Assembly (NCBI GenBank): GCA_900557355.1
Contig: USSR01000119.1
Coordinates: 1-13,324 of the forward strand
DNA: 13,324 bases
Reading direction: 5' to 3'
Source: an uncultured Bacteroides sp.
GTDB taxonomy: Bacteria > Bacteroidota > Bacteroidia > Bacteroidales > Bacteroidaceae
The notes below the pieces were generated by a model, which was not told where the DNA came from, did no database searches, and saw nothing but the letters and a program-made list of their open reading frames with translations. The position numbers and the translations under genes were made by a program. Below are positions 7,901 through 13,324 of the stretch, piece after piece (position 1 is the stretch's first letter; every line of letters begins with the position of its first letter).

Positions 7901-9005
7901 TCCAAATATCTCCATCCTTATCCTTATAGATAGCTTGAATATTGGTTGTTAATCCTGTCATCTCCTTAATAAAAGGCATCAGATAATTCTGGATAACAGG
8001 TTTATCCATATTAATATAAGATACTCCCTCATTAAAGGAAGCAATCCACAAATTACCCGCTTTATCTTTACATATTTCACTAAATATATTATTCAATTTT
8101 GAGGAAATATCACTAATATCAACAGTTTCCACAAAATTATCTACTCTTTTCCGAATAGCATAAAGCCCCCGAGCACTAACTAACCAAAGATACCCATATC
8201 TATCATCCTGCTGAATACTAAAGAAAGTTCCATTTTCCGGCAATTCGCCTTCTTTAATACTTTTAACCGGTATATAAATCTGCTCATTTTTTTCTTCCGG
8301 ATAAAACTTATAAAGTCCCTCTCCCCAAGTACCTATCCAATGCTGTTTTTTATCATCTTGAAAAACACAAAACGGATTATTCTCTTTACCGACTGACGGA
8401 TATTTAACAAAAGTATCTTTTACCCGATCATAGCGGAATATTCCCTTTCTCCAAAAAGTAACCCAAATATTCTTATCAGCATCCTCATAAATGGAATTTA
8501 CACTTGTTACGGGCAAAGAACTATCATACCTTTTACAAGAAGAAAAATCACTGGAACAACGATATAATGCCACATAAGTTCCTACCCATATATATCCCTT
8601 TGAATCAAACAATATCGAACGAATTTCCTGATCTTTCAACTCTTCATTATCAATATGACTAATTTCATAAGTTTTCTTATTCAGTATATTCAGCCCTTTT
8701 TTAGTACCAATCAATATACGTTCCCAAGAATCTGTAATACATGTAATCTGATTATCAGTCAATAAATCCGGAGTCGTTTTTCCAGACCGAAAAGTCAAGA
8801 TCCGATAGCCATCATAGCGGGATAAGCCTTCACGAGTACCAAACCACATGAAACCTTCACGATCTTGAAATACCCTCTGAACAGAATTAGAAGGCAACTG
8901 TTTACTCAATGGAAGTATCTCTACGGAGAATTCTTGTGCCGTAATAGGACCTATTATATTCATTATAAAAAGCACAAATATGATAGTAGTTCTGTTTATT
9001 TTCAT
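4917..9005 (-). CDS. Hybrid two-component system sensor kinase/response regulator (HTCS)
   Basis: The 1362-residue protein senses a glycan breakdown product in the periplasm and activates polysaccharide-utilisation genes. Order of parts: signal peptide or anchor (1-24); two seven-bladed-type propellers of Reg_prop repeats (about 30-665, with repeated D.xGxxWIGT-like blades such as REGFMWFGTREGLSRYDG); Y_Y_Y domain (about 705-780); one membrane helix (about 788-808); HisKA with H846 in NISHDLLTPLT; HATPase with N957LLSN961, DTGKGI at 993-998 and GIGLSL at 1023-1028; receiver (about 1107-1223) with E1113/D1114, phosphoacceptor D1156, T1186 and K1208; and an AraC-type HTH (about 1270-1354, SVSEVAYTCGFSNPKYFSTC). 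All key residues are present and the length is usual for the family, so it should be functional. It is divergent from the GH43 operon and ends in its own terminator. HTCS proteins usually regulate adjacent operons; the shared motif upstream of three units here fits that. The ligand is unknown, but an arabinogalactan or beta-1,3-galactan fragment is the best guess from the neighbouring enzymes. Confidence 0.96.
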   Translation of the reverse strand: MKINRTTIIFVLFIMNIIGPITAQEFSVEILPLSKQLPSNSVQRVFQDREGFMWFGTREGLSRYDGYRILTFRSGKTTPDLLTDNQITCITDSWERILIGTKKGLNILNKKTYEISHIDNEELKDQEIRSILFDSKGYIWVGTYVALYRCSSDFSSCKRYDSSLPVTSVNSIYEDADKNIWVTFWRKGIFRYDRVKDTFVKYPSVGKENNPFCVFQDDKKQHWIGTWGEGLYKFYPEEKNEQIYIPVKSIKEGELPENGTFFSIQQDDRYGYLWLVSARGLYAIRKRVDNFVETVDISDISSKLNNIFSEICKDKAGNLWIASFNEGVSYINMDKPVIQNYLMPFIKEMTGLTTNIQAIYKDKDGDIWINQNRLGLGIYKKDSDKIIWYKDIPDLNSLSGMETINFIGYSSSNDEIWVGPSYQPFIYTMKKENGKIRLISRLNLQQYTKGAGNNPQFFYEDKKQNVWIVTSLGLLVKPANSHNILKETGFLQREITGLAEDNSGHIWISTRRNGVFCLTVSEDFQIRKENIVKFDMASGRLISDNIEDLCTDEEGRVWMGSQEGYVFLYDQKTKTVEDYSDIFPTLTEGVQDMKMDDTGHLWISTNKKIIEYDPKTGGQISYQAGQDIVVNSFPKHSCFKSPVGEMFYGGNRGIAVFVPYKKLADKPKKIRTHIVDVKMDDESLLTGKTNERFNLLKRTLKLHAEDQNIEIDFSSLNYSFPTKIQYAYKMEGVDKDWVYIKDGRRFAYYNQLPKGKRTFCVKATDVNGLWSSLVTKIQVDKAPAFYETWWAYTAYVVFVLLAGYSFYYRTKRRMQLRHELRIVQIEKEKSEELVQAKLRYFTNISHDLLTPLTIVTCLIDDAEITYKNKIPQFEMIRANVNRLKRLLQQILDFRKVESGNMKLKVTSGDIVSLIYNVCNSNFMPLIQKKKLTISFESSEDTIQAYFDVDKIDKVVFNLLSNACKYTEEGGEIKIALSTHSQNGHTYLSIIVSDTGKGIAPEDLDKIFTRFYTNQHWVSSETNGIGLSLTKDLLEIHHGTISVESEIEKGTSFTVIIPIDKESYAESEINIESSQELRKEGRTDIVDVDMEAWEQHEGENVETTVNDIHLLLVEDNEELLYLMERILSRRYHVMMAKNGVEALELMKDNEVDIIVSDVMMPEMDGLELCRTIKGNLETSHIPIILLTAKNTAEDRIECYNAGANAYISKPFELKVLEARLDNFLMDKRTKQEEFRTDIEDINFNLLDATDIDKEFLEKVIEVIQENLSSSTFDVIQLADALAMSKSSLYRKTKAIIGLSPVEFIRNVRLKQGVKMLRNKSISVSEVAYTCGFSNPKYFSTCFKEEFGVTPKEFQKADTKINKL

Positions 9006-9027
9006 AGCTTATATTATAAATTCAGCA

Positions 9028-9035
9028 CAATAATA
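9028..9035 (-). promoter_or_regulatory. Weak candidate -7 box for the HTCS gene
   Basis: The minus strand reads TATTATTG, one base off TAnnTTTG, 23 nt before the HTCS start codon. No -33 element stands out. A short leader and weak promoter would suit low constitutive expression of a sensor, but the match may be chance in AT-rich DNA. Confidence 0.25.
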
Positions 9036-9100
9036 AATGAAAATCCATTTTAAAGCAAGCTATTTAACTATAAAATAAAGCAAAGCCGCCATAAAAAAAC

Positions 9101-9141
9101 ATTCTTGAATGATTTTCAGACCTTCTGAATGATTTTTAAAC
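9101..9141 (+). promoter_or_regulatory. Putative HTCS operator, copy upstream of the GH43 operon
   Basis: Two direct copies of TGAATGATTTT (9106-9116 and 9126-9136, the second preceded by C and followed by a further T) stand exactly 20 bp apart, about two helical turns. The second is preceded by ACCTT, as in the other two copies. The core lies 168 nt before the ATG at 9294 and 99 nt before a -7-like box. It also lies about 100-135 nt upstream of the divergent HTCS gene, so autoregulation is possible. This copy has the clearest repeat structure of the three. That the HTCS binds it is inferred. Confidence 0.7.
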
Positions 9142-9224
9142 CCCTGTAGCCACAACAAAAAACTGATAATTCAAAATTAGACGTATTTGATTAATTCAAG
9201 AACTCTTATTATAAATAGTTTCTG

Positions 9225-9232
9225 CAACTTTG
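9225..9232 (+). promoter_or_regulatory. Possible Bacteroides -7 box for the GH43 operon
   Basis: CAACTTTG matches TAnnTTTG except for the first T. It predicts a leader of roughly 55 nt before the ATG at 9294. No convincing -33 element is at the expected distance, consistent with an activator-dependent promoter. The GLUG operon has nearly the same box. Confidence 0.45.
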
Positions 9233-9293
9233 CAAAAGAATAATACGCTCATAAAATCAATTATTAATATTAAACTATAAAACATTCAGTATC

Positions 9294-10754
9294 ATGAAAA
9301 GAAAGTATGTAAAAATCATGTTCTTATCAATGACATTGTTGACTAGTAGTATAACAACTGCTTACGCTACAATACCGGAAGATGAGAAAAAAGAAGAAGC
9401 CCCAAAAGTAACAGAAGATGCTCATTTACCACTAATGATTATCAATGGAACAAACAAATCTGAACATTTCTTTATAAGTTCCGAATCACTCACAAATAAA
9501 GAAATAAAAATTACTGCGCCAAACGGGTTTACTGTATCTCCATCTGTGATACCTGCCAATAGCGGTAAACAAAAAGTAACCGTAACTTTAAATAGTTCCA
9601 AAATACTAACAGAAGGCAAAATAGTACTACGAAATGGAGATTATCGTTCTTATTTGAAAGTAAAAGGATATGGCACTGCACTTCCTGCTAAAGCCATCTC
9701 AAAATCGCCCATTTACAAAGGTGGAAATGATTCCGACTTCAACAAAACGTTCACTCCCAGTTCCAAAGGATACACCCTTGAATTTAGAGTAAAAACTGAT
9801 GAACCGGAAAAATGTTTCTATCCTTACTTTGTCAATGAAAAAGGTTATGGATTTAAGGCATATATAACTTCTACTGAAGTCGGATTATATAATGCATACA
9901 AAAAAAATATTTCCAACCCCGCCACTACAGGAAAAGAAGGTGGACTAGGCAAATTCTATAACAATGACGGAGAGGCACACACTTATCGTATTGCAGTAAC
10001 TCCTGATAACCGCGCTTTTATTTACAGAGACGGTATGCCAATTGACTCTGTTCGTATTATCGACTATGCTCCCCAGCCATACTTTGCATCGGGAATTGGA
10101 GAAGCTGTAGAAAATCTATTGAAAAATCCCGACTTTGAAGGGGAATTTGACACAAATCCGGAAAGCAAACTAGTAACAGCTGTTGAAGGATGGGATGTTG
10201 TAATAGGTGACCGATGGAATTCTGAACAATATATCAAGCCGGAAGAGATAGACAATATGCAAGATATTGATAATCATATCTTCGAAATAAAACCTTATAA
10301 ATGGGCCGCTGGCTGGAGTGATGGAATTCTCATGCAGGTTGTAGACGTTGCCCCTAATGAAACTTATACATTATCTGCCTTACTCAAAGGTGGCATTGCC
10401 AAAAAAGCAGGTACACTGACTGGCAAAATGATCATTGAAGAAGCACAAAATAAAGAAAAAAAAGTCGTTACAGAAATAGCCAGTGATAATTGGGAAATGT
10501 ACTCTATGGACTATACAACTTCTGCAGATTGTAAACAGCTACGCATATCCTTCACTGTAGGACGTGGTAAATGGGGTAATGACATCGGTGCAATCCGAGT
10601 TGACAACGCTAAATTAACAGGAGTATCATGTAACTATACACCTAAATTTGGTTTCGTGGATAACACTGCAGATATAGAATACTTCACTATTGATGAATCC
10701 GGTGCCTATGCCCCCATGCAACCTACTATAACAATTAATCTTCCGTCTGAATAA
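9294..10754 (+). CDS. Secreted carbohydrate-binding protein: Ig-like domain plus LamG-like domain with an inserted CBM-like module
   Basis: The 486-residue product has a signal peptide (1-25, ending TAYA-T) followed by an acidic/lysine linker (28-40). Residues about 45-130 form an Ig-like sandwich (ITAPNGFTVSPSVIP, GKQKVTVTLN). Residues about 140-265 look like a LamG/concanavalin fold (KGYTLEFRVKT, EAHTYRIAVTPDNRAFIYRDG). At 272-445 follows a jelly-roll carbohydrate-binding-like module of the CBM4/9 type (NLLKNPDFEGEF, VEGWDV, ending IRVDNAKLTG). The last segment (450-475, PKFGFVDNTADIEYFTIDES, GAYAP) resembles the closing strand of LamG domains, which suggests that the CBM is inserted into the LamG fold. 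No catalytic motif was seen. It is the first gene of the operon, 47 nt before the GH43 gene, so it probably holds glycan at the cell surface or in the periplasm for the enzymes. No lipobox is present. Domain calls are by pattern, and the binding role is inferred. Confidence 0.7.
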   Translation: MKRKYVKIMFLSMTLLTSSITTAYATIPEDEKKEEAPKVTEDAHLPLMIINGTNKSEHFFISSESLTNKEIKITAPNGFTVSPSVIPANSGKQKVTVTLNSSKILTEGKIVLRNGDYRSYLKVKGYGTALPAKAISKSPIYKGGNDSDFNKTFTPSSKGYTLEFRVKTDEPEKCFYPYFVNEKGYGFKAYITSTEVGLYNAYKKNISNPATTGKEGGLGKFYNNDGEAHTYRIAVTPDNRAFIYRDGMPIDSVRIIDYAPQPYFASGIGEAVENLLKNPDFEGEFDTNPESKLVTAVEGWDVVIGDRWNSEQYIKPEEIDNMQDIDNHIFEIKPYKWAAGWSDGILMQVVDVAPNETYTLSALLKGGIAKKAGTLTGKMIIEEAQNKEKKVVTEIASDNWEMYSMDYTTSADCKQLRISFTVGRGKWGNDIGAIRVDNAKLTGVSCNYTPKFGFVDNTADIEYFTIDESGAYAPMQPTITINLPSE

Positions 10755-10801
10755 CATTGCCAAAAGATATATTAAAATATAGAAGAATAAATAGCAAAAT
10801 T

Positions 10802-12283
10802 ATGAGACATATTCTATTTATATACTTTATGTTTTCTGTTATTTCTGCTTTTTCACAAAACACTCAGATTAGTCCGGGTGTTTTGTGGAATGATATAAAC
10901 GGAGAACAAATCAACGCACATGGCGGTTGTGTAGTATTTGAAAATGGATTTTATTATTGGTTTGGAGAAGATCGCACAGGCTTTGTTTCTAATGGGGTAA
11001 GTTGCTATCAGTCTAAAGATTTATATAATTGGAAGCGGCTAGGGTTGTCTTTAAAAACAAAAGGAGAACCTAAAGAAGACATGAATGACATATCGCATGG
11101 ACGTTTATTCGAACGTCCTAAGGTTATTTATAACCCTCAAACAAAAAAGTGGGTTATGTGGACTCATTGGGAAAGTGGTAATGGATATGGAGCTGCAAGA
11201 GTCTGTGTGGCAACAAGTGACAAAATAGAGGGTCCCTATATACTATATAAAACTTTTCGTCCCAACAAAAACGAATCACGTGATCAAACTCTTTTTGTAG
11301 ATACAAACGGAGATGCCTACCATTTCTGTTCAACAGACATGAATACCAACATGAATGTTTCTTTATTGAGAGATGATTATTTAGAACCCACCCCTACTGA
11401 AACCAAAATATTGAAAGGGCTAAAATACGAAGCACCTGCTATTTTTAAGGTTGGTGATTACTATTATGGGTTGTTCTCGGGTTGTACTGGCTGGGCTCCT
11501 AATCCAGGAAAAACAGCATATACTACTAGTATTTTAAATGTATGGACTACCGGTCGCAACTTTGCAGTAGACAAACTAAAACAAGTAACTTATAATTCAC
11601 AAAGCTGCTATGTTTTTAAAGTGAACAATAAAACAAATGCATATATCTATATGGGAGATCGCTGGAATTCCAAAAATGTAGAGAAATCCCACCATGTATG
11701 GTTGCCGATCAGTATGCGTTCAGGATATCCAGTAGTGAAGTGGTATAACCAATGGGATTTAAGTATCTTTGATAAAATGTACCGTTACAAAAGAGCTGAA
11801 AAGATCATAAACGGTAATATTTATTCACTATTGGAGAAAAACTCAGACCGTTTGGTATCAAAACCGATTAATGGTTTTAGTATAGCAGATGACAATGATA
11901 CCATTAATTTAAGTTTGGAGTTTATTAAAACTGATATTCCTAATGGATATAAACTAAAAGACATTAAAACTGGAAAATTCTTAGAATCATTGTTTGGAAC
12001 TCTGCGTTTAAATCCGGAAAAACAGAATGATGCCCAATGTTGGATATTTAACTTGCTAGAAGACGGTTATTATCAGATACAGAATGCAAAAGACAAGAAA
12101 TATATTACTGTTTCCGGTTCAAACACATTCGATGGAACAAGTTTATACCTTACAGAGTATTCTAAAAAACTTATGCAGGATTTTGCTGTATATTTCGATT
12201 CAGATAAATACCAATATAAAGAAGCAGACATTTTCGCTGCAACTTACAGGACTAATAATTTGAAACTAATGGGAGCCCAATAA
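10802..12283 (+). CDS. GH43 glycoside hydrolase, probable exo-beta-1,3-galactanase type, with C-terminal ricin-type lectin domain
   Basis: The 493-residue product begins at the ATG at 10802, which gives a signal peptide (MRHILFIYFMFSVISAFSQ). An upstream in-frame TTG at 10757 would add 15 residues before it and is less likely. Residues about 25-330 form a five-bladed propeller with the pattern of GH43 subfamily 24 and its relatives: AHGGCVVFENGFYYWFGE, ERPKVIYNP, SRDQTLF, EAPAIF, SGCTGWAPNP, SQSCYVF, and MGDRWN followed by VWLPI. In characterised exo-beta-1,3-galactanases of this group a Glu is the acid, a Gln acts as the base and another Glu positions the substrate; the matching residues here are E210, Q267 and E104, with D161 as the likely pKa modulator. 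Residues about 375-465 form a ricin-like trefoil (AQCWIFNLLEDGYYQIQNAK). It would release galactose from beta-1,3-galactan, as in arabinogalactan proteins, in the periplasm or at the surface. Family membership is firm; the exact substrate is inferred. Confidence 0.85.
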   Translation: MRHILFIYFMFSVISAFSQNTQISPGVLWNDINGEQINAHGGCVVFENGFYYWFGEDRTGFVSNGVSCYQSKDLYNWKRLGLSLKTKGEPKEDMNDISHGRLFERPKVIYNPQTKKWVMWTHWESGNGYGAARVCVATSDKIEGPYILYKTFRPNKNESRDQTLFVDTNGDAYHFCSTDMNTNMNVSLLRDDYLEPTPTETKILKGLKYEAPAIFKVGDYYYGLFSGCTGWAPNPGKTAYTTSILNVWTTGRNFAVDKLKQVTYNSQSCYVFKVNNKTNAYIYMGDRWNSKNVEKSHHVWLPISMRSGYPVVKWYNQWDLSIFDKMYRYKRAEKIINGNIYSLLEKNSDRLVSKPINGFSIADDNDTINLSLEFIKTDIPNGYKLKDIKTGKFLESLFGTLRLNPEKQNDAQCWIFNLLEDGYYQIQNAKDKKYITVSGSNTFDGTSLYLTEYSKKLMQDFAVYFDSDKYQYKEADIFAATYRTNNLKLMGAQ

Positions 12284-12325
12284 CTTCCAGACATATTTCA
12301 AACAATTAATTAAATTAATTAGATT

Positions 12326-13324
12326 ATGAATATAAAGAAGCAACGAATAAAGATCTACCTCTTATTCATTTTTATATGTCTGCCCAATCTGTCAACTGTT
12401 CCTTCTTTCGCTTTTCAATCCCGAGAGATCAGTATGGAGACAGTAAGTAGTTGGGCAGTCACAACTACCGTTTTCAAACTAGCAGGCAGCAATGAAGTCA
12501 ACAATGTCAAGTTAAACTGGATGCAACGAAAAGATGCTGACCTCTACAAAATATACCGGGACAATAACCTGATTGGAGAAGCTAAAGGTAACACATACGA
12601 TGATTACAACCTAATGGTCAACAAAACTTTCACTTACCATATAGAAGCTTTTTATAACGGACAAAAAGTTGCGACTTCCATTTCTCAACAAGCTACCACT
12701 TTTATCCCTACCGGTGAAAGTAAAGTTTACGACAATCTGAATGGCAAATACATCACAAAAGAATCCTCCGGTAACAAACCACAAGGAATGAAAATCAATG
12801 ATCTTTATTTTTCCTATAAAATAGAAAATACAGAGAAGACTGTTGATGGACAACAACTCAAAGGATGGCTAATCACTGAAAGTTACTCTAAAACAGGATT
12901 AAATGGAAGTTGGAGTACTCCTCGAGAGTTAGCCTTTTATCCGAATGTCAAAATGGAAGGTAATGCGTTCCGATATAATCCAAAAACAGGAAAAGTCGTA
13001 TTATCTTCACATTATGAAGATGAAAATGGATACACAGCAGCTAAAATCTATCTAGCGCAAATTACCCCTAAAGGTAAACTTGAAGTAGGTACTATGGAAC
13101 GTCCATTAGGACATGATTCAAGAGATCAATCGCTTTTTATTGATGATGACAATACGGCATATCTCCTTTCTGCCACTAACACAAACAGTGATATAAATAT
13201 ATATAAATTGGATGCCTCCTGGACAAAACCAGTCGAATTAGTCAATACAATATGCAAAGGATTACATAGAGAAACTCCTGCAATTATCAAAAAAGACGGA
13301 GAATACTATTTCTTCAGTTCAAAG
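12326..13324 (+). CDS. GH43-like protein with N-terminal FN3-like domain, cut by window edge
   Basis: An open frame of 333 codons starts at the ATG at 12326, 42 nt after the previous gene, and runs off the right edge. It begins with a signal peptide (about 1-29, ending VPSFA). Residues about 45-127 have an FN3-like pattern (VKLNWMQRKDADLYKIYRDN, then TFTYHIEAFYNGQKV). From about 135 a propeller related to GH43 appears: YNPKTGKVVLSSHY (217-230), GHDSRDQSLFIDDDNTAYLL (262-281) and HRETPAIIKKDGEYYFFSSK (314-333). D267 and E316 line up with D161 and E210 of the preceding enzyme. Where that enzyme has ERPKVIYNP, this one has EGNAFRYNP, so the Glu is kept but its surroundings change, and the first blade lacks the AHGG motif. 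It probably attacks a different linkage of the same glycan, or is a divergent binder. The Gln-base region and any C-terminal modules lie outside the window. Confidence 0.75.
   Translation, partial: MNIKKQRIKIYLLFIFICLPNLSTVPSFAFQSREISMETVSSWAVTTTVFKLAGSNEVNNVKLNWMQRKDADLYKIYRDNNLIGEAKGNTYDDYNLMVNKTFTYHIEAFYNGQKVATSISQQATTFIPTGESKVYDNLNGKYITKESSGNKPQGMKINDLYFSYKIENTEKTVDGQQLKGWLITESYSKTGLNGSWSTPRELAFYPNVKMEGNAFRYNPKTGKVVLSSHYEDENGYTAAKIYLAQITPKGKLEVGTMERPLGHDSRDQSLFIDDDNTAYLLSATNTNSDINIYKLDASWTKPVELVNTICKGLHRETPAIIKKDGEYYFFSSK

Noticed and set aside
10757-10801. In-frame TTG start that would extend the GH43 protein by 15 residues
   Set aside because: The extension places a charged stretch before an otherwise standard signal peptide; the ATG at 10802 is the better start.
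12611-12856. Open frame of 81 codons on the minus strand
   Set aside because: Lies entirely inside the second GH43-like gene on the other strand and has no recognisable features.

Overview
The window looks like a polysaccharide-utilisation neighbourhood of a gut Bacteroides or close relative. The reasons are an AT-rich sequence, a full-length hybrid two-component system (HTCS) sensor/regulator, GH43-type secreted glycosidases, GLUG-repeat and MG2-type envelope proteins, and promoters with TTTG-ending -7 boxes instead of a sigma-70 pattern. Species cannot be fixed from the sequence. No RNA gene, insertion sequence or CRISPR array was seen.

Layout. Minus strand, read right to left: an HTCS (9005-4917) closed by a hairpin terminator (4893-4845). 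Next come a GLUG-repeat secreted protein (4636-3356) and, 13 nt later, a 952-residue MG2/macroglobulin-like envelope protein (3342-484). Last is the first 81 codons of an unidentified secreted protein (244-1), cut by the window edge. Plus strand, diverging from the HTCS: a secreted carbohydrate-binding protein with a LamG-like fold (9294-10754), a GH43 enzyme with the active-site pattern of exo-beta-1,3-galactanases plus a ricin-type lectin tail (10802-12283), and a second GH43-like protein with a leading FN3-like domain (12326 to the window end). These three lie 42-47 nt apart and are probably one operon.

How it fits together. The main result is a shared DNA motif of about 40 bp upstream of all three outward-facing transcription units: the plus operon, the GLUG-MG2 operon and the left-edge partial gene. 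Each copy lies roughly 155-190 nt before its start codon, always in the same orientation to the gene and about 100-108 nt before a -7-like box. Each copy has two half-sites 20-21 bp apart. This fits binding by the AraC-type domain of the HTCS encoded between them, so the window reads as one HTCS regulon. It would combine beta-1,3-galactan (arabinogalactan-like) side-chain or backbone trimming with a GLUG/MG2 envelope pair of unknown purpose. No SusC/SusD pair lies in the window; it may be beyond either edge or elsewhere. The substrate assignment and the HTCS-operator link are inferences.
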